Of a stretch of 17,649 nt of DNA, positions 7,689 through 15,675 are shown one piece after another. Below the pieces are notes generated by a model that saw nothing but the letters and a program-made list of their open reading frames with translations, ran no database searches and was not told the origin of the DNA. A program made the translations under genes and the position numbers. Each line of letters opens with the position of its first letter. Position 1 is the stretch's first letter. Origin of the DNA: Avimonas intestinalis (GTDB taxonomy: Bacteria; Bacillota; Clostridia; Oscillospirales; Acutalibacteraceae); the NCBI GenBank assembly GCA_904380375.1, contig CAJFID010000041.1, positions 1 to 17,649 of the forward strand. Direction: 5' to 3'.

Positions 7689-8279
7689 ATGAGCAATTTG
7701 GTTCCTTATGTAGTCGAACAGACCAGCCGCGGGGAACGCAGCTATGACATTTTTTCCCGTCTGCTCAACGACCGGATTATTATGCTGACCGATGAAATCA
7801 ACGATGCGACCGCTTCTTTGGTGGTGGCGCAGCTGATTTATCTGGAAGGCCAGGATCCGGATAAGGATATTGATCTGTATATCAACAGCCCCGGCGGGTC
7901 GATTACCTCCGGCATGGCGATTTATGACACCATGCAGTTTATCCGCTGCGATGTGTCCACTATCTGCATCGGCATGGCGGCCAGCATGGCGTCGTTCCTG
8001 CTCGCAGCGGGCGCGAAGGGCAAGCGCAAGGCGCTGCCCAACAGCGAGGTCATGATCCATCAGCCTCTTGGCGGCGCGCAGGGCCAGGCGAGCGATATCA
8101 AAATCCATGCCGACCATATCCTGTATATCCGCGGCCGGATGAACCAGATGCTGGCGGAGATGACCGGCCAGCCGTTGGAGCGGATTGAGCGCGACACCGA
8201 CCGCGACAATTTCATGACGGCGGAAGCCGCCAAGGAATACGGTTTGATTGACCAAGTAATCGCGAAACGGGAAGGCTGA
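7689..8279 (+). CDS. clpP: ATP-dependent Clp protease proteolytic subunit
   Basis: ClpP is the tetradecameric serine peptidase that degrades substrates unfolded by ClpX or ClpC. The catalytic triad is visible: S99 in GMAASMASF, H124 in MIHQPLGG, and D173 in DRDNFMTA. INSPGGS at 65-71 forms the oxyanion strand. The frame is open 38 codons further upstream, but that part is unlike the family; the ATG at 7689 (MSNLVPYVVEQTSRGE) matches ClpP N-termini and has AAAGG upstream, giving 196 residues. The 151-base gap after tig shows no clear CtsR box. ClpX follows 81 bases later. Confidence 0.98.
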   Translation: MSNLVPYVVEQTSRGERSYDIFSRLLNDRIIMLTDEINDATASLVVAQLIYLEGQDPDKDIDLYINSPGGSITSGMAIYDTMQFIRCDVSTICIGMAASMASFLLAAGAKGKRKALPNSEVMIHQPLGGAQGQASDIKIHADHILYIRGRMNQMLAEMTGQPLERIERDTDRDNFMTAEAAKEYGLIDQVIAKREG

Positions 8280-8300
8280 GCCTAACGCAGCGAGCGGGGC

Positions 8301-8322
8301 GGCGTCGGTAATCCCCGATGCC
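8301..8322 (+). repeat. Hairpin between clpP and clpX
   Basis: GGCGTCGG at 8301-8308 pairs with CCGATGCC at 8315-8322 (one G-U pair in RNA), around a six-base loop. No T-run follows, so it is not a classical terminator. It could stabilise or process the clpP-clpX message. Confidence 0.35.
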
Positions 8323-8360
8323 GGCCGCCGTACACATCGACGATACAAGGAGCGTAGACA

Positions 8361-9668
8361 ATGCCAAAAAACGAGGACAACCGCACAGTGAGCTGTTCCT
8401 TCTGCGGGAAAACGCAGGATGAGGTGCAGCGCCTGATCGCTGGACAGGGAGTCTATATCTGCAATGAATGTGTCGAGCTTTGCGAGTCCATCTTAGAAGA
8501 AGGCGGCGCTGCTTCCCGCAAACGCTCCGCATCGGCTGGTGTTCCGCCGGTGTTGCCTACTCCGAAAGAGATCAAGGCCGGTTTGGATGAATACGTAATC
8601 GGCCAGGACGAAGCCAAAGTGGCGCTTTCGGTAGCGGTGTATAACCACTATAAGCGCATCTATTTCGGCTATTCCTCGGATGTGGAGTTGGGGAAAAGCA
8701 ACGTGCTCCTGCTTGGTCCCACCGGCGTTGGCAAAACTGCGTTGGCGCAGACCCTGGCCCGCCTGCTGGATGTGCCGTTTGCCATTACCGATGCGACGAC
8801 CTTGACAGAGGCCGGCTATGTCGGCGAGGATGTTGAGAATATCCTGCTCCGACTGATCCAAGCGGCGGATTATGACATTGAAAAAGCAGAGCGGGGCATC
8901 ATTTATATTGATGAGATTGATAAGATTGCCCGCCGCAGCGAAAATCCGTCTATTACGCGGGATGTCAGCGGCGAAGGCGTCCAGCAGGCGCTGCTGAAAA
9001 TCCTGGAGGGTACGGTTTCCAATGTGCCGCCTTCCGGCGGTAGGAAGCATCCCCAGCAGGAATTCATCCAGATTGATACTTCAAATATCCTGTTTATCTG
9101 CGGCGGGGCTTTTGACGGCATTGAACGAACCATTGAAAAGCGCGTCGCTTCAGGGTCTCTCGGCTTCGGCAATGAGGTTCGTTCTAAGAAGGACGTGGAG
9201 CGAAGCAAGTTGCTCCGCCAGCTTGTCCCGCAGGATCTGATTAAGTTTGGCCTGATCCCGGAGCTGGTGGGCCGTATGCCGGTGGTTACGACGCTCGATC
9301 CGTTGGATGAGGATGCTTTGGTGAAAATCCTTTCCAAGCCGAAAAATGCCGTTTTGAAACAGTATCAGCAGCTGTTTGCCTTGGATAATGTGGAGTTGGA
9401 GTTTACCCCGGCCGCATTGAAGGCTGTTGCCAAAAAGACGATGGAGCTCAATACGGGCGCCCGCGGGCTGCGCTCCATTATGGAAGGGCTGCTCACCAGC
9501 CTGATGTTTGAGGTGCCTTCCGACTGCACCATTGTCAAGGTGATCATCGGCCAAGGCTATGTGGAGGGCAGCGGCAAGCCGGAGCTTGTGACCGATCCGG
9601 ACCGCAAGCCGGTAAAGCCGAAGCTGCCGGCGAAGAGCCGGCAGCCCAAGCGGCAGGTCACGGCGTGA
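8361..9668 (+). CDS. clpX: ATP-dependent Clp protease ATP-binding subunit ClpX
   Basis: ClpX is the AAA+ hexameric unfoldase that feeds ClpP. The N-terminal C4 zinc-binding domain is complete: C12, C15, C34 and C37 (CSFC, then CNEC). Walker A GPTGVGKT is at 119-126 and Walker B IIYIDEID at 180-187. The sensor region (GLIPELVGRMPVV) and the C-terminal lid domain are present. The 435-residue length is normal. AAGGAG lies eight bases before the ATG. The last ~30 residues are Lys/Pro-rich and probably disordered. A terminator-like hairpin follows before lon. Confidence 0.98.
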   Translation: MPKNEDNRTVSCSFCGKTQDEVQRLIAGQGVYICNECVELCESILEEGGAASRKRSASAGVPPVLPTPKEIKAGLDEYVIGQDEAKVALSVAVYNHYKRIYFGYSSDVELGKSNVLLLGPTGVGKTALAQTLARLLDVPFAITDATTLTEAGYVGEDVENILLRLIQAADYDIEKAERGIIYIDEIDKIARRSENPSITRDVSGEGVQQALLKILEGTVSNVPPSGGRKHPQQEFIQIDTSNILFICGGAFDGIERTIEKRVASGSLGFGNEVRSKKDVERSKLLRQLVPQDLIKFGLIPELVGRMPVVTTLDPLDEDALVKILSKPKNAVLKQYQQLFALDNVELEFTPAALKAVAKKTMELNTGARGLRSIMEGLLTSLMFEVPSDCTIVKVIIGQGYVEGSGKPELVTDPDRKPVKPKLPAKSRQPKRQVTA

Positions 9669-9719
9669 GACGGCCTAATTGGGTTCTGGAAATATATTGA
9701 CAAACTATAAAATGACAAT

Positions 9720-9771
9720 GGGGTCAGATGTCGAATGCCAGCTCGGCATTTGGTTCTGATCCCTTTGTTTT
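9720..9771 (+). terminator. Terminator-like hairpin between clpX and lon
   Basis: GGGGTCAGA at 9720-9728 pairs with TCTGATCCC at 9755-9763 (one G-U pair). Inside it, AATGCC pairs with GGCATT around a five-base loop. TTTGTTTT follows at 9764-9771. This is a good rho-independent terminator shape and would separate clpX from lon. Because it lies 16 bases before the lon start, it could instead act as an attenuator for lon. Confidence 0.6.
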
Positions 9772-9786
9772 CGTATATAGAAAGGT

Positions 9787-12270
9787 ATGGGTTTCATTGC
9801 TATGGAGATCAAAAGAAAAGCTATTAAAACGGCAGTAATGCCGCTTTTGGCCCTGCGCGGGCTGGTTATTTTCCCGGAAATGATCCTGCATTTTGATGTA
9901 GGGCGCAAAAAGTCCGTCTTGGCCCTAAACGAAGCGACCGCCGGCGACCAGTTGATCTTTTTGGTTACGCAAAAGGACATCCGGGATGACGAGCCTGGGG
10001 TAGAGGATCTATATCCGATCGGTGTTGTTGCAAAGGTCCGGCAGGTCCTGCGTCTCTCCGGCGACAATGTGCGGGTATTGGTAGAGGGCTTATACCGTGC
10101 CCGGCTGGATGGTATGACACAGACGGAACCGTTTTATATGGCCGCCGTCCGGGAATGCCCCGAAAGGCGGGCTCCCGACAGCCTTCACGGTCAGGCGCTT
10201 CTGCGGGAGTGCAGGGCCTATTTTGACCAATACGCCGCTTTGGTGCAGAAAATCCCCCCCGATGTGCTGATGGGGGTTGCTACAGCGGAGAATGTGGGGT
10301 ATCTGGCAGATTATATCGCTTCGAATATCCATCTGCCCACGGAAGAGAAACAGCGGATCCTGGAATCGGTCAATCCGGAAAAACGGATTGAAGATATGAT
10401 GCTGATCCTGGCGCGGGAATGCTCTATCCTTTCGCTGGAGCAGGATATTCAAGAAAAGGTTCGCCAGCAGATTGACCGGAACCAAAAGGAATATTATCTG
10501 CGGGAACAGCTCCGGGCAATTTCTCAGGAGCTGGGGGAGGGGGAGAATCCCCAGGATGAAGCAGAGCAATACCGTGGAAAGGTAAACGCCTTGCAGCTGG
10601 CGCCGGAAGCCAGGGAAAAGCTGCTTTCCGAATGTGACAAGCTGTCCAAAATGCCGGCAGGATCTCATGAGGCCACGGTGGTGCGGGGATATCTTGACAC
10701 CTGTCTGGCTATGCCTTGGAATACATATACCAAGGATAATCTGGATCTTTCCGCGGCGGCTAAGGTGCTCGACCGCGACCATTATGGGATGCAGAAGGTC
10801 AAGGAACGGATTTTGGAAACACTGGCTGTGCGCAAGCTCGCTCCGGATATCCGGGGGCAAGTGCTTTGCCTTGCCGGTCCTCCCGGCGTAGGGAAGACCT
10901 CCATTGCCCGTTCGATTGCTGCGGCTATGGGCCGGAAATACGTCCGGGTTTCCCTAGGCGGCGTCCGGGATGAGGCGGACATCCGCGGCCATCGGAAAAC
11001 CTATATCGGCGCGATGCCGGGGCGGATTATGAACGCCATCCGTCAAGCGGGGACGGCGAACCCTCTGGTTTTGCTTGATGAAATCGATAAGATGGGCAAC
11101 GATTTCCGCGGCGATCCTTCGTCCGCTATGCTTGAGGTGCTGGACGTGGAACAAAACGCCGGATTCCGGGATCATTATCTGGAAATCCCCTTTGACCTGT
11201 CCCAGGTCTTGTTCATCACGACCGCCAACGATGTCGGGGCGATTCCGCGGCCGCTGTACGACCGGATGGAGATCATCAATCTGCCTAGCTATACGGCGGA
11301 GGAGAAATTTCACATTGCCAAAGACCACCTGCTGAAAAAGCAGGCCAAGCGCCATGGCCTCAACCTGCGGCAGCTCCGCATGACGGATGAGGCCATCCGC
11401 CTGGTCATTGACGGCTATACCCGGGAATCCGGCGTCCGTGGTCTTGAACGCTGCCTAGCTCAGATCTGCCGCAAGAGCGCGCGTAAGCTGGCTGAAGGGG
11501 AGGGGAAATCGGTCAAAGTTGACGCCGCTTCTCTTGAGGAGCTCCTCGGTCCGCGGAAATATAAGGACGATACCCTAACGCAAAAGGAAGAAGTGGGGGT
11601 TGTCAATGGTTTGGCCTGGACGGCTGTAGGCGGAGAAACAATGCCGGTAGAAGCCGCCGTGCTTGACGGTACGGGTAAAATTGAGCTGACCGGTTCCTTA
11701 GGGGATGTGATGAAGGAATCCGCTCGTACAGCCATCAGCTATGTACGCAGCCGGGCGGAGGAATGGCAGATTGACAAAAACTTCTATAAGACCAAAGACA
11801 TTCATATTCATGTCCCCGAAGGCGCCGTGCCCAAGGACGGCCCGTCGGCTGGTGTCACCATCGCCACCGCTATTATCTCTGCACTGACGGGCATCGCCGT
11901 CCGGCATGATGTAGCAATGACAGGGGAAATCACTTTACGGGGCCGTGTCCTCCCAATTGGCGGCCTGCGTGAAAAATCGATGGCGGCATATACCCACCAT
12001 ATGAAAACCGTAATTATCCCCAAGGAAAACGAACCGGATCTTGCCGAGGTGGACGAGACCGTCCGCCAGTCCATTCAATTTATCCCAGCTGACCACTTGG
12101 ATACGGTGATCCGTTACGCTTTGGTTCGCCTTCCCGGTGAACCATTGGCTGCGCCGGAGGCAAAGCGGTTTTCGGCCTCTGCCGCTCCGAAGGATAGGAC
12201 GTCCCGTAAGGATTATCCCTCGGAACCAGAAACACATACGGAAGGGAGTTGTCCCACTGTTCCGCAATAA
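9787..12270 (+). CDS. lon: ATP-dependent Lon protease
   Basis: Lon is a soluble AAA+ serine protease that removes damaged and short-lived regulatory proteins. The 827 residues comprise an N-terminal substrate-binding domain (MPLLALRGLVIFPEM near the start), a coiled helical linker, the AAA+ domain with Walker A GPPGVGKT at 364-371 and Walker B LVLLDEID at 427-434, and the C-terminal protease domain with S687 in KDGPSAGVT and K730 in GGLREKS, the Lon Ser-Lys dyad. The ATG at 9787 has AAAGG only one base upstream; the ATG five codons on (9802) is an equally plausible start. The last ~40 residues are a Ser/Pro-rich tail. engB begins 14 bases after its stop. Confidence 0.98.
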   Translation: MGFIAMEIKRKAIKTAVMPLLALRGLVIFPEMILHFDVGRKKSVLALNEATAGDQLIFLVTQKDIRDDEPGVEDLYPIGVVAKVRQVLRLSGDNVRVLVEGLYRARLDGMTQTEPFYMAAVRECPERRAPDSLHGQALLRECRAYFDQYAALVQKIPPDVLMGVATAENVGYLADYIASNIHLPTEEKQRILESVNPEKRIEDMMLILARECSILSLEQDIQEKVRQQIDRNQKEYYLREQLRAISQELGEGENPQDEAEQYRGKVNALQLAPEAREKLLSECDKLSKMPAGSHEATVVRGYLDTCLAMPWNTYTKDNLDLSAAAKVLDRDHYGMQKVKERILETLAVRKLAPDIRGQVLCLAGPPGVGKTSIARSIAAAMGRKYVRVSLGGVRDEADIRGHRKTYIGAMPGRIMNAIRQAGTANPLVLLDEIDKMGNDFRGDPSSAMLEVLDVEQNAGFRDHYLEIPFDLSQVLFITTANDVGAIPRPLYDRMEIINLPSYTAEEKFHIAKDHLLKKQAKRHGLNLRQLRMTDEAIRLVIDGYTRESGVRGLERCLAQICRKSARKLAEGEGKSVKVDAASLEELLGPRKYKDDTLTQKEEVGVVNGLAWTAVGGETMPVEAAVLDGTGKIELTGSLGDVMKESARTAISYVRSRAEEWQIDKNFYKTKDIHIHVPEGAVPKDGPSAGVTIATAIISALTGIAVRHDVAMTGEITLRGRVLPIGGLREKSMAAYTHHMKTVIIPKENEPDLAEVDETVRQSIQFIPADHLDTVIRYALVRLPGEPLAAPEAKRFSASAAPKDRTSRKDYPSEPETHTEGSCPTVPQ

Positions 12271-12284
12271 GGAGGGATTCCGTT

Positions 12285-12887
12285 ATGAAAGTAGAAGCGG
12301 CTGTTTATGAGTTTTCTGCGGGGGTAGCTGGACAACTGAAGCCGTCTACACTGCCGGAAATTGCATTTTCCGGCCGCTCCAATGTCGGAAAATCTTCTTT
12401 GATCAACAAGCTGCTACAGCGCAAGTCTTTGGCGCGCGTAAGCGCAACCCCCGGGAAAACCGCTACCATCAACTTTTACCGGGTGGATACGATGCGGCTG
12501 GTGGATCTTCCCGGCTACGGCTATGCGCGCGTATCCGATGCAGAACGGCGCCGCTGGGCGGACTTGATTGAAGGGTATTTCAACGATCAGCGGGATTTGC
12601 GCCTGGTATTGCAGCTTGTGGATATGCGCCATCCGCCGTCAAAGGACGATTATCAGATGCTGAACTATCTGACGGATCGCGAAATCCCCTTTATTATTGT
12701 CCTAACGAAAGCGGATAAACTGAATAAAGCGCAAAGGCTCCAGCGCCTAAAGGCCCTTGCTACAGAGCTGGAGGATTTTGAAGGCGTAAAGACAATCCCC
12801 TTTTCGGCCTTGACTGGCGAGGGAGTAGCGGATTTACGCGAGATTTTGGACTTTGTAGCCGGAGAGGATGAACCCAATCCGCAGTAA
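12285..12887 (+). CDS. engB: Ribosome biogenesis GTPase EngB (YsxC/YihA)
   Basis: This 200-residue TRAFAC GTPase is needed for 50S subunit assembly. The motifs are G1 GRSNVGKSS at 30-38, a G2 region around TPGKTATINF, G3 DLPGYGYA at 74-81, G4 TKADK at 141-145, and G5 FSALTG near 173. The ATG at 12285 has AAGGAGG upstream; the frame extends twelve codons into the 3' end of lon, but that extension lacks conservation and the internal site is better. The lon-engB pairing matches Bacillus lonA-ysxC, and the 14-base gap suggests co-transcription. Confidence 0.96.
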   Translation: MKVEAAVYEFSAGVAGQLKPSTLPEIAFSGRSNVGKSSLINKLLQRKSLARVSATPGKTATINFYRVDTMRLVDLPGYGYARVSDAERRRWADLIEGYFNDQRDLRLVLQLVDMRHPPSKDDYQMLNYLTDREIPFIIVLTKADKLNKAQRLQRLKALATELEDFEGVKTIPFSALTGEGVADLREILDFVAGEDEPNPQ

Positions 12888-12945
12888 GCAATAATCGAGA
12901 CAAGGCGAAGAGAACCGAAGCGTACCAAGTTAAGGAGTGAAAAGG

Positions 12946-14244
12946 ATGTTTATTTCCAATTGCCTGGAGGTTAACGATGCGGGACATCTGACCATTGGCG
13001 GCTGCGATACGGTGGCCTTGGCGCAGAAATACGGTACGCCGCTTTATGTAATGGATGAGACCAGCATACGAGAGGCATTGCAGGCTTATAAAAGCTCGAT
13101 TGAGGAAAATTATGAAAACGGCGGCATGGTTGCTTATGCCAGTAAGGCCTGCTGTTTTCAGGAAATGTACCGTATCGTCATGCAGGAAGGCTGCGGAGCC
13201 GATGTTGTATCCGGCGGCGAATTGTACACGGCTATGCAGGTTGGGTTTCCGGCGGAGCGTCTCTATTTCCATGGGAATAATAAGACGGAACAGGAATTGC
13301 GAATGGCGCTTGCATACGGCGTTGGGCGGATCGTTGTGGACAATTTAACGGAATTGTTTACTCTGTCAGAAATTTCCAGAGAAGTAGGGAAGAGGGTATC
13401 CATTTATCTTCGGATCACCCCGGGGATTGACGCCCATACCCATAGTTTCATCCGCACCGGGCAGATTGATTCCAAGTTTGGGCTGACCTTGGAAAACGGG
13501 GACGCTCTGAAAGGTGTAAAAGCGGCGCTGGAAGCACCGGGCATTGAACTCAAAGGTTTGCATTGCCATATCGGCTCGCAGATCTTTGATGAAGAGCCGT
13601 TTATCCACGCGGCGGAAACCATGTTGGACTTTATGGCTCAAATCCGGGAAACGACCGGTGTGACCTTAACCGAGTTGAACCTTGGCGGCGGTTTTGGGAT
13701 CCGTTATACGGAACAGGATCATCCCAAAGCGTATGGAGAGTATATGAAGCGGGTTTCCGGAGCCTTGCATCGCCGGGCAGCGGAATTGGGACTGCCGGTT
13801 CCGTTTTTGGTAATTGAGCCCGGCCGTTCCGTAGTGGCGCCCGCGGGAATCACCTTGTATACGGTGGGCGCTGTCAAGGAAATTCCTGGCGTGCGATCCT
13901 ATGTGAGCATTGATGGCGGTATGCCGGATAATCCTCGCTATGCTCTGTATCAGTCGGCTTATACAGCGGTAATTGCCAATAAAGCCGATCAGCCAGCGGA
14001 TCATATCTATACAATCGCCGGTCGCTGCTGCGAGAGCGGCGATTTGATCCAAGAGAATACGCATTTGCAGGAATGCCAGCACGGCGATCTAATGGCGGTT
14101 TTGTCAACCGGAGCTTACAATTATTCGATGTCTTCCAACTATAACCGTTTGCCGCGCCCGGCGATTGTTATGGTACGGGACGGCGAATCCCGTATTGTTG
14201 TGAAGGCGGAAACGTATGAGGATTTGAATCGCAACGATTTATAA
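12946..14244 (+). CDS. lysA: Diaminopimelate decarboxylase
   Basis: This fold-type III PLP enzyme makes lysine from meso-diaminopimelate. The PLP Lys is K67 in VAYASKACC. Also seen are LHCHIGSQIF, the glycine loop LNLGGGFGIRY, EPGRSVVA, and the second-subunit active-site Cys C362 in RCCESGDLI. TGAYNYSMSSNYN near the C-terminus completes the family signature. TAAGGAG lies eight bases before the ATG at 12946; a GTG three codons upstream is inside that site and less likely. It is the last chromosomal gene before the phage-like element and is followed by a terminator hairpin. Confidence 0.97.
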   Translation: MFISNCLEVNDAGHLTIGGCDTVALAQKYGTPLYVMDETSIREALQAYKSSIEENYENGGMVAYASKACCFQEMYRIVMQEGCGADVVSGGELYTAMQVGFPAERLYFHGNNKTEQELRMALAYGVGRIVVDNLTELFTLSEISREVGKRVSIYLRITPGIDAHTHSFIRTGQIDSKFGLTLENGDALKGVKAALEAPGIELKGLHCHIGSQIFDEEPFIHAAETMLDFMAQIRETTGVTLTELNLGGGFGIRYTEQDHPKAYGEYMKRVSGALHRRAAELGLPVPFLVIEPGRSVVAPAGITLYTVGAVKEIPGVRSYVSIDGGMPDNPRYALYQSAYTAVIANKADQPADHIYTIAGRCCESGDLIQENTHLQECQHGDLMAVLSTGAYNYSMSSNYNRLPRPAIVMVRDGESRIVVKAETYEDLNRNDL

Positions 14245-14270
14245 CGATATTGATAAGATTGATAAGGATT

Positions 14271-14330
14271 AAAGCCTGCCAGAGATTAAGACTTGGATTA
14301 TAATCTTGTCTCTGGGAGGCTTTATCTCTT
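14271..14330 (+). terminator. Rho-independent-like terminator after lysA
   Basis: AAAGCCTGCCAGAGA at 14271-14285 pairs with TCTCTGGGAGGCTTT at 14309-14323, with one mismatch. The enclosed region is AT-rich and the 3' side is T/C-rich (TATCTCT). It lies 27 bases after the lysA stop. It is a plausible end for the lysA transcript. Confidence 0.65.
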
Positions 14331-14336
14331 CCCTAT

Positions 14337-14364
14337 ACTCCACTAAATATTCATTTAGTGGAGT
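14337..14364. repeat. Perfect 28-base palindrome; candidate dif/Xer-like attachment site
   Basis: ACTCCACTAAAT at 14337-14348 and ATTTAGTGGAGT at 14353-14364 are perfect 12-bp inverted arms around ATTC. A 28-base length is that of dif sites. Compared from memory with the Bacillus subtilis dif sequence, about 16 of 28 positions agree, including AATAT and ATT in the centre. It lies exactly between the lysA terminator and the minus-strand phage-like genes. It could instead be a second terminator stem for lysA. Confidence 0.4.
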
Positions 14365-14447
14365 TGTCTCTTCTTTGCACAAAGGAAGCGGACTGCTGCG
14401 GCGCCTCCCTTTGGCGATATTGACGATGGAATCCGGACGAACGCCCC

Positions 14448-14654
14448 TCACCGCTTCATCTCCCGCAACAACTGGAACAGCTCCATAGCGACCTCCTCGA
14501 TCGCCGCCTTGCGAACCTGCGCCATGACCATTTCCAGATGGTCCAGCGGATCCGCATCCCGGAAGGAAACGTTCGCCGCCAGCTGGGACACATCATTACC
14601 GGCACGGACCTGCTTGTTGTAAAGGTAAAGGTAGATCATATCCAGGTCAAACAT
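14448..14654 (-). CDS. Small helical protein of unknown function, coupled to rep
   Basis: This 68-residue protein starts with an ATG at 14654 that overlaps the rep stop by eight bases (ATGTTTGA), implying translational coupling; a TTG five codons upstream is a less likely start. It is acidic to neutral and predicted mostly helical by eye (SQLAANVSF, then LEMVMAQVRKAAIEEVAMELF), with no membrane segment and no known motif. Being the last gene of the rep transcript suggests a replication or copy-control role, such as an ssDNA-binding or dimerising accessory protein. That is inference only. Confidence 0.65.
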   Translation of the reverse strand: MFDLDMIYLYLYNKQVRAGNDVSQLAANVSFRDADPLDHLEMVMAQVRKAAIEEVAMELFQLLREMKR

Positions 14655-15582
14655 CCATACCACCGTCAAACTGGCCGATCAGGTCGAGCTGCCGCTGGTT
14701 CAAGCGGGCCTGGCCGACCTCAAGCAGCTGGGTAATATCCCCGCCATGGCAGCGGAGATAGGTATAAAGGCTCGGCGCGACCTGGGTAACCAGGTACTTT
14801 TCCAGCCGGCTGAGGTTGTATTCCACGCCGACACGCTCAAACAAGGAGATCTTGTCCGCCCCGGCCATCAGCCGGTCCCACCACTGCACATTCTCCAAAC
14901 GAACGCGGTTGGTGGTATCGATACAAGGCTTGCGGGTAAAGCGAATCGCATTGTTCAGGCAGGAACGCAGGCAGAACCCGATATTGCAGTGCTTGAGGAA
15001 CTCCTTGACAAACTTGCCGGCTGCTTCATCACGCAGCTGGTACTCAAAACGGACCCAGTGCCGGTCCGGGTAGCCGCGCTCCAGCGCCTTGTTGTAGACC
15101 CGGAGGCGGACATGGGATTTCGGGCTGCCGAAGAAGGCGAATTCCTCCGAGCCGAGGGTATAGATATTCCGGCGGTACTTGGACACATAGCGCCGATCGG
15201 CGACGTACTGGCAGATCCTACGGACCGAAGGGACCCACTTCTCCGTGACATCCAAAGCAACATCAAAGCGGGAAAAATGGAAGTCGAAAGAGGAACAGAG
15301 CCATTCCAGGAACTCCACCCACTGGAAGGCCTCCCCTTTCAGCGATTCGAAGGCACGGCAGCCGGTGCCGGTCATCTCCACGCACATCTCAAAGCCGCGG
15401 TCCATCTTACGGTGCATGACCCAGATATTGCTGAAGAACAGCGCCTCCGTATACCCAAACTTGCCGGGCTTCTTCTGCCAATCCACGCCCTGGCCGAAGA
15501 AGCTGCGGACGAAGGAATCAGGGTCCATCACCTCCTTGAAAGAGACGGTCATGTAGTCCACAAGAGCTAACGTAAAAAGCAC
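14647..15582 (-). CDS. Rolling-circle replication initiator, Rep_trans family (PF02486)
   Basis: This is a relaxase-like initiator that nicks one strand at a double-strand origin and stays joined through a tyrosine. Family motifs are visible in order: MTGTGCRAFE at 70-79, FSRFDVALDV at 103-112, LRVYNKALERG at 160-170 with the probable nucleophile Y163 and K165, and WVRFEYQLR at 176-184. The same family includes RstA of CTX phage, Tn916 Orf20 and ICEBs1 NicK. The 311-residue length fits. The start is uncertain: GTG at 15582 overlaps the G-run AGGGGGG, GTG at 15561 and ATG at 15552 are alternatives, and homologs usually begin close to the VDYMTVSFK segment. A 24-base nick-site-like repeat lies 67 bases upstream. 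Its 3' end overlaps the next gene. Confidence 0.87.
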   Translation of the reverse strand: MLFTLALVDYMTVSFKEVMDPDSFVRSFFGQGVDWQKKPGKFGYTEALFFSNIWVMHRKMDRGFEMCVEMTGTGCRAFESLKGEAFQWVEFLEWLCSSFDFHFSRFDVALDVTEKWVPSVRRICQYVADRRYVSKYRRNIYTLGSEEFAFFGSPKSHVRLRVYNKALERGYPDRHWVRFEYQLRDEAAGKFVKEFLKHCNIGFCLRSCLNNAIRFTRKPCIDTTNRVRLENVQWWDRLMAGADKISLFERVGVEYNLSRLEKYLVTQVAPSLYTYLRCHGGDITQLLEVGQARLNQRQLDLIGQFDGGMDV

Positions 15583-15648
15583 CCCCCTGAAAAATGGCGT
15601 GAAGCCTTGGTACGACTGGGCTGAGGGGACTTTGCAATGAATCGCAGT

Positions 15649-15672
15649 ACCCCCGTGCTACGATACGGGGGT
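15649..15672 (-). promoter_or_regulatory. Candidate double-strand origin / nick site of the Rep protein
   Basis: ACCCCCGT at 15649-15656 and ACGGGGGT at 15665-15672 are perfect inverted arms around GCTACGAT. Read on the rep strand it begins ACCCCCGTATC, continues TAGCA, and ends CGGGGGT. From memory, the oriT repeats of ICEBs1 and Tn916, whose relaxases are in the same family as this Rep, have the same 24-base plan: a C-run, a central TAACA-containing loop, and a G-run ending in T. The site is 67 bases upstream of rep. The nick position itself cannot be assigned. Confidence 0.65.
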
Positions 15673-15675
15673 TAC

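Noticed and set aside
9697..9719. TTGACA at 9697-9702 as a -35 element for lon
   Set aside because: At 16-18 bases downstream the sequence is CAATGGGG, with no -10 match, so a promoter call based on this hexamer is not supported.
12888..12945. Possible lysine riboswitch before lysA
   Set aside because: Only 58 bases separate engB and lysA, too short for an L box, and no characteristic paired elements are visible.
14746..15570. A 274-codon plus-strand frame opposite rep
   Set aside because: The minus-strand rep carries ordered PF02486 motifs; the plus-strand product has none and lacks a good ribosome binding site.
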